Below, piece after piece: positions 25,457 to 26,641 of a DNA stretch of 26,641 nt. The stretch lies in assembly GCA_002007315.1 (NCBI GenBank), contig LNZQ01000185.1, positions 1 to 26,641 on the forward strand, read 5' to 3'. Position 1 is the stretch's first letter, and each line of letters begins with the position of its first letter. The DNA comes from Epulopiscium sp. Nele67-Bin004. GTDB lineage: Bacteria; Bacillota_A; Clostridia; Lachnospirales; Cellulosilyticaceae. A program made the position numbers and the translations under genes. The notes under the pieces are model-generated. The model was given only the letters and a program-made list of their open reading frames with translations. It was not told the origin of the DNA and ran no database searches.

Positions 25457-26641
25457 TATATTTAAGCTCCATCACTTGGCAAGTATGGTCTTTTCCCTCT
25501 GTGTAATCTATCCCGACTATTAGAACATTTCGCTTGTATAAATCAAATAATTTAGAGGCATATTCCTGAGTAATTATTTGGTCTATTGCAACTTGAGTAC
25601 CTTTACCTCGTTTTAATTCTATAATTATAGGTATATCCCTTGACGTTAATGGATAAAATGTAAAGTCTGCTCTGCCTTTGCCCGTGTGTTCCTCTTTCTC
25701 AATTCTATATCTATCTCTGGCACTAAGATACGAAATATGTTGCATTTAACATTATTTTGGAAGTTTTAAATATTTCAGCTGTTTTGCCAAAGCATTTATC
25801 TTTTAATGCCTTTTCAAATTCTTGACGTAATTCTTTGTTTGGTATGCTGAGTAAACCATCTGAATAGGTTAGAAATCCTAGTGTTATCATAGCTGAGTAA
25901 ATCTCTTCTTTAGTAGTTGGGACTCCTTGTCCAGCTCTAAATTCCTCAACGATTAGTATATCTAGTTCTTCATCGTTTATCATTCTTATCATATCATCTC
26001 TTACGTTTGTTGGGTCTATCTCTAAGTACTCCAATATTTCATTCATACCGCCAGTATTAACCCAATAACTCTTACATTTTTTCTTAATAATTGCAGTGTT
26101 AACGCTTTTAGGGTTAAATATTTTAAGCCCTGATTCTGTTTTATACCCGTTATACCAATATTCTAATTCATTATAGTCCATATTGTTTTTTTGACAAAGA
26201 CTACGCACTTCTGGTTCAGTAAAACCAAAAAATTCCTCAAATATACCATCATCTAATAAGGTATACTCTTCAAACATATTTAGTGCTGATGTACTTGAAT
26301 GTTTCTTAATAGGTAGTATCCCTGTCATATAACATAAACTTACATATGATCTTCCTTTTAATAAATTACGTAAAAATTCTAAAAAGTCGTTATGCTTTTC
26401 TGCGTATAAGTTTTTATTAAATATATAATCCCATTCATCAAATATAAATATAAAATCCTCGTTTGTGGCTAATAATTTATCTGCTATACTTACATATTTA
26501 TCCAATTGTAAATCTGGATATGATGCCGTTAAATCCTTATTAAAAATATCTATTATTCTATCCATATACTCTTGATACGTTGTATGCGTTTCACTAATAT
26601 TAGAAAAGTCTATCTTTATGACATTAAACTTATTTAGGTAT
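25452..26641 (-). pseudogene. Broken AAA-ATPase-like / PD-(D/E)XK nuclease-domain gene, 5' end outside window
   Basis: Two frames together match the AAA-ATPase_like plus PDDEXK_9 protein family. Frame A is open from the window edge (YLNKFNVIKIDFSN, upstream of the ATG at 26565) to a stop at 25723 and includes the Walker B-like FIFIFDEWDYIF, the GGMNEIL region and ITLGFLTYSDGLLSIPN. Frame B (25745-25452) carries the nuclease end: YLSARDRYRIEKEE, GKGRADFTFYP, IIIELKRGKG and VLIVGIDY. Intact relatives have roughly 35 residues between these parts (a 'yNeEnSL..vi..Ay' segment) that are missing, so there has been both a small deletion and a frameshift near 25723-25745. The Walker A motif would lie beyond the window. 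Expression of a functional protein is unlikely. Confidence 0.8.

Overview
The window looks like a contig from a low-GC Firmicute of the Clostridia, most like the Lachnospirales, joined at its left end to about 1.6 kb of animal DNA. The bacterial part (about 1,600 to 26,641) is AT-rich and densely packed, with strong AGGAGG-type ribosome binding sites, frequent GTG/TTG starts and many hairpin-plus-T-run terminators. Its core order tilS-hpt-ftsH-birA-DUF6145-dusB-X-greA-lysS is typical of Lachnospiraceae relatives. The first 1.6 kb has no credible bacterial gene. Its minus strand carries a frame-broken piece of a LINE/L1-type ORF2 3' end of the sort common in fish. A fish-gut bacterium such as an Epulopiscium-like symbiont would fit, but that is inference; the join is most likely an assembly chimera or host carry-over.

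Layout. 1-1,590: host-like DNA. 1,596-3,243 (-): an ECF sigma factor and an overlapping DUF4179-type membrane anti-sigma factor. 3,385-5,371 (-): a large protein ending in an HNH fold whose catalytic histidines are replaced, and a small acidic-tailed membrane protein. 5,592-14,511 (-): housekeeping block of tilS, hpt, ftsH, birA, a DUF6145 gene, dusB, an unknown gene, greA and lysS, split by internal terminators and by a perfect-consensus promoter before greA. 14,642-15,703 (+): a lipoprotein alpha/beta hydrolase. 15,827-16,883 (-): a cluster of small orphan genes, one a CPCC-type cysteine-rich ORF. 16,976-18,727 (-): a fused dihydroxyacetone kinase. 18,791-24,454 (-): five overlapping or closely spaced genes, namely GT-C-like membrane protein, GtrB-like glycosyltransferase, GtrA-like flippase, a second GT-C-like protein and a HipA-like kinase. 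24,559-25,401 (+): an Rpn/PD-(D/E)XK nuclease-transposase protein with 12-bp tandem repeats. 25,452-26,641 (-): a broken AAA-ATPase-like/PD-(D/E)XK gene running off the window.

How the genes work together. The housekeeping block covers tRNA modification (tilS, dusB), purine salvage (hpt), membrane proteolysis (ftsH), biotin attachment (birA), transcript cleavage (greA) and tRNA charging (lysS). The 18.8-24.5 kb operon has the parts of a Gtr-type surface-glycan modification system: GT2 loads a sugar on a lipid carrier, GtrA moves it across the membrane, and two divergent GT-C paralogues could add it to different acceptors. A HipA-like kinase coupled to the last GT-C gene is the oddest part of the layout. 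No CRISPR array, rRNA or tRNA gene was seen. No completely new system can be demonstrated from sequence alone; the best candidates are the gtr-plus-HipA operon and the histidine-less HNH protein.
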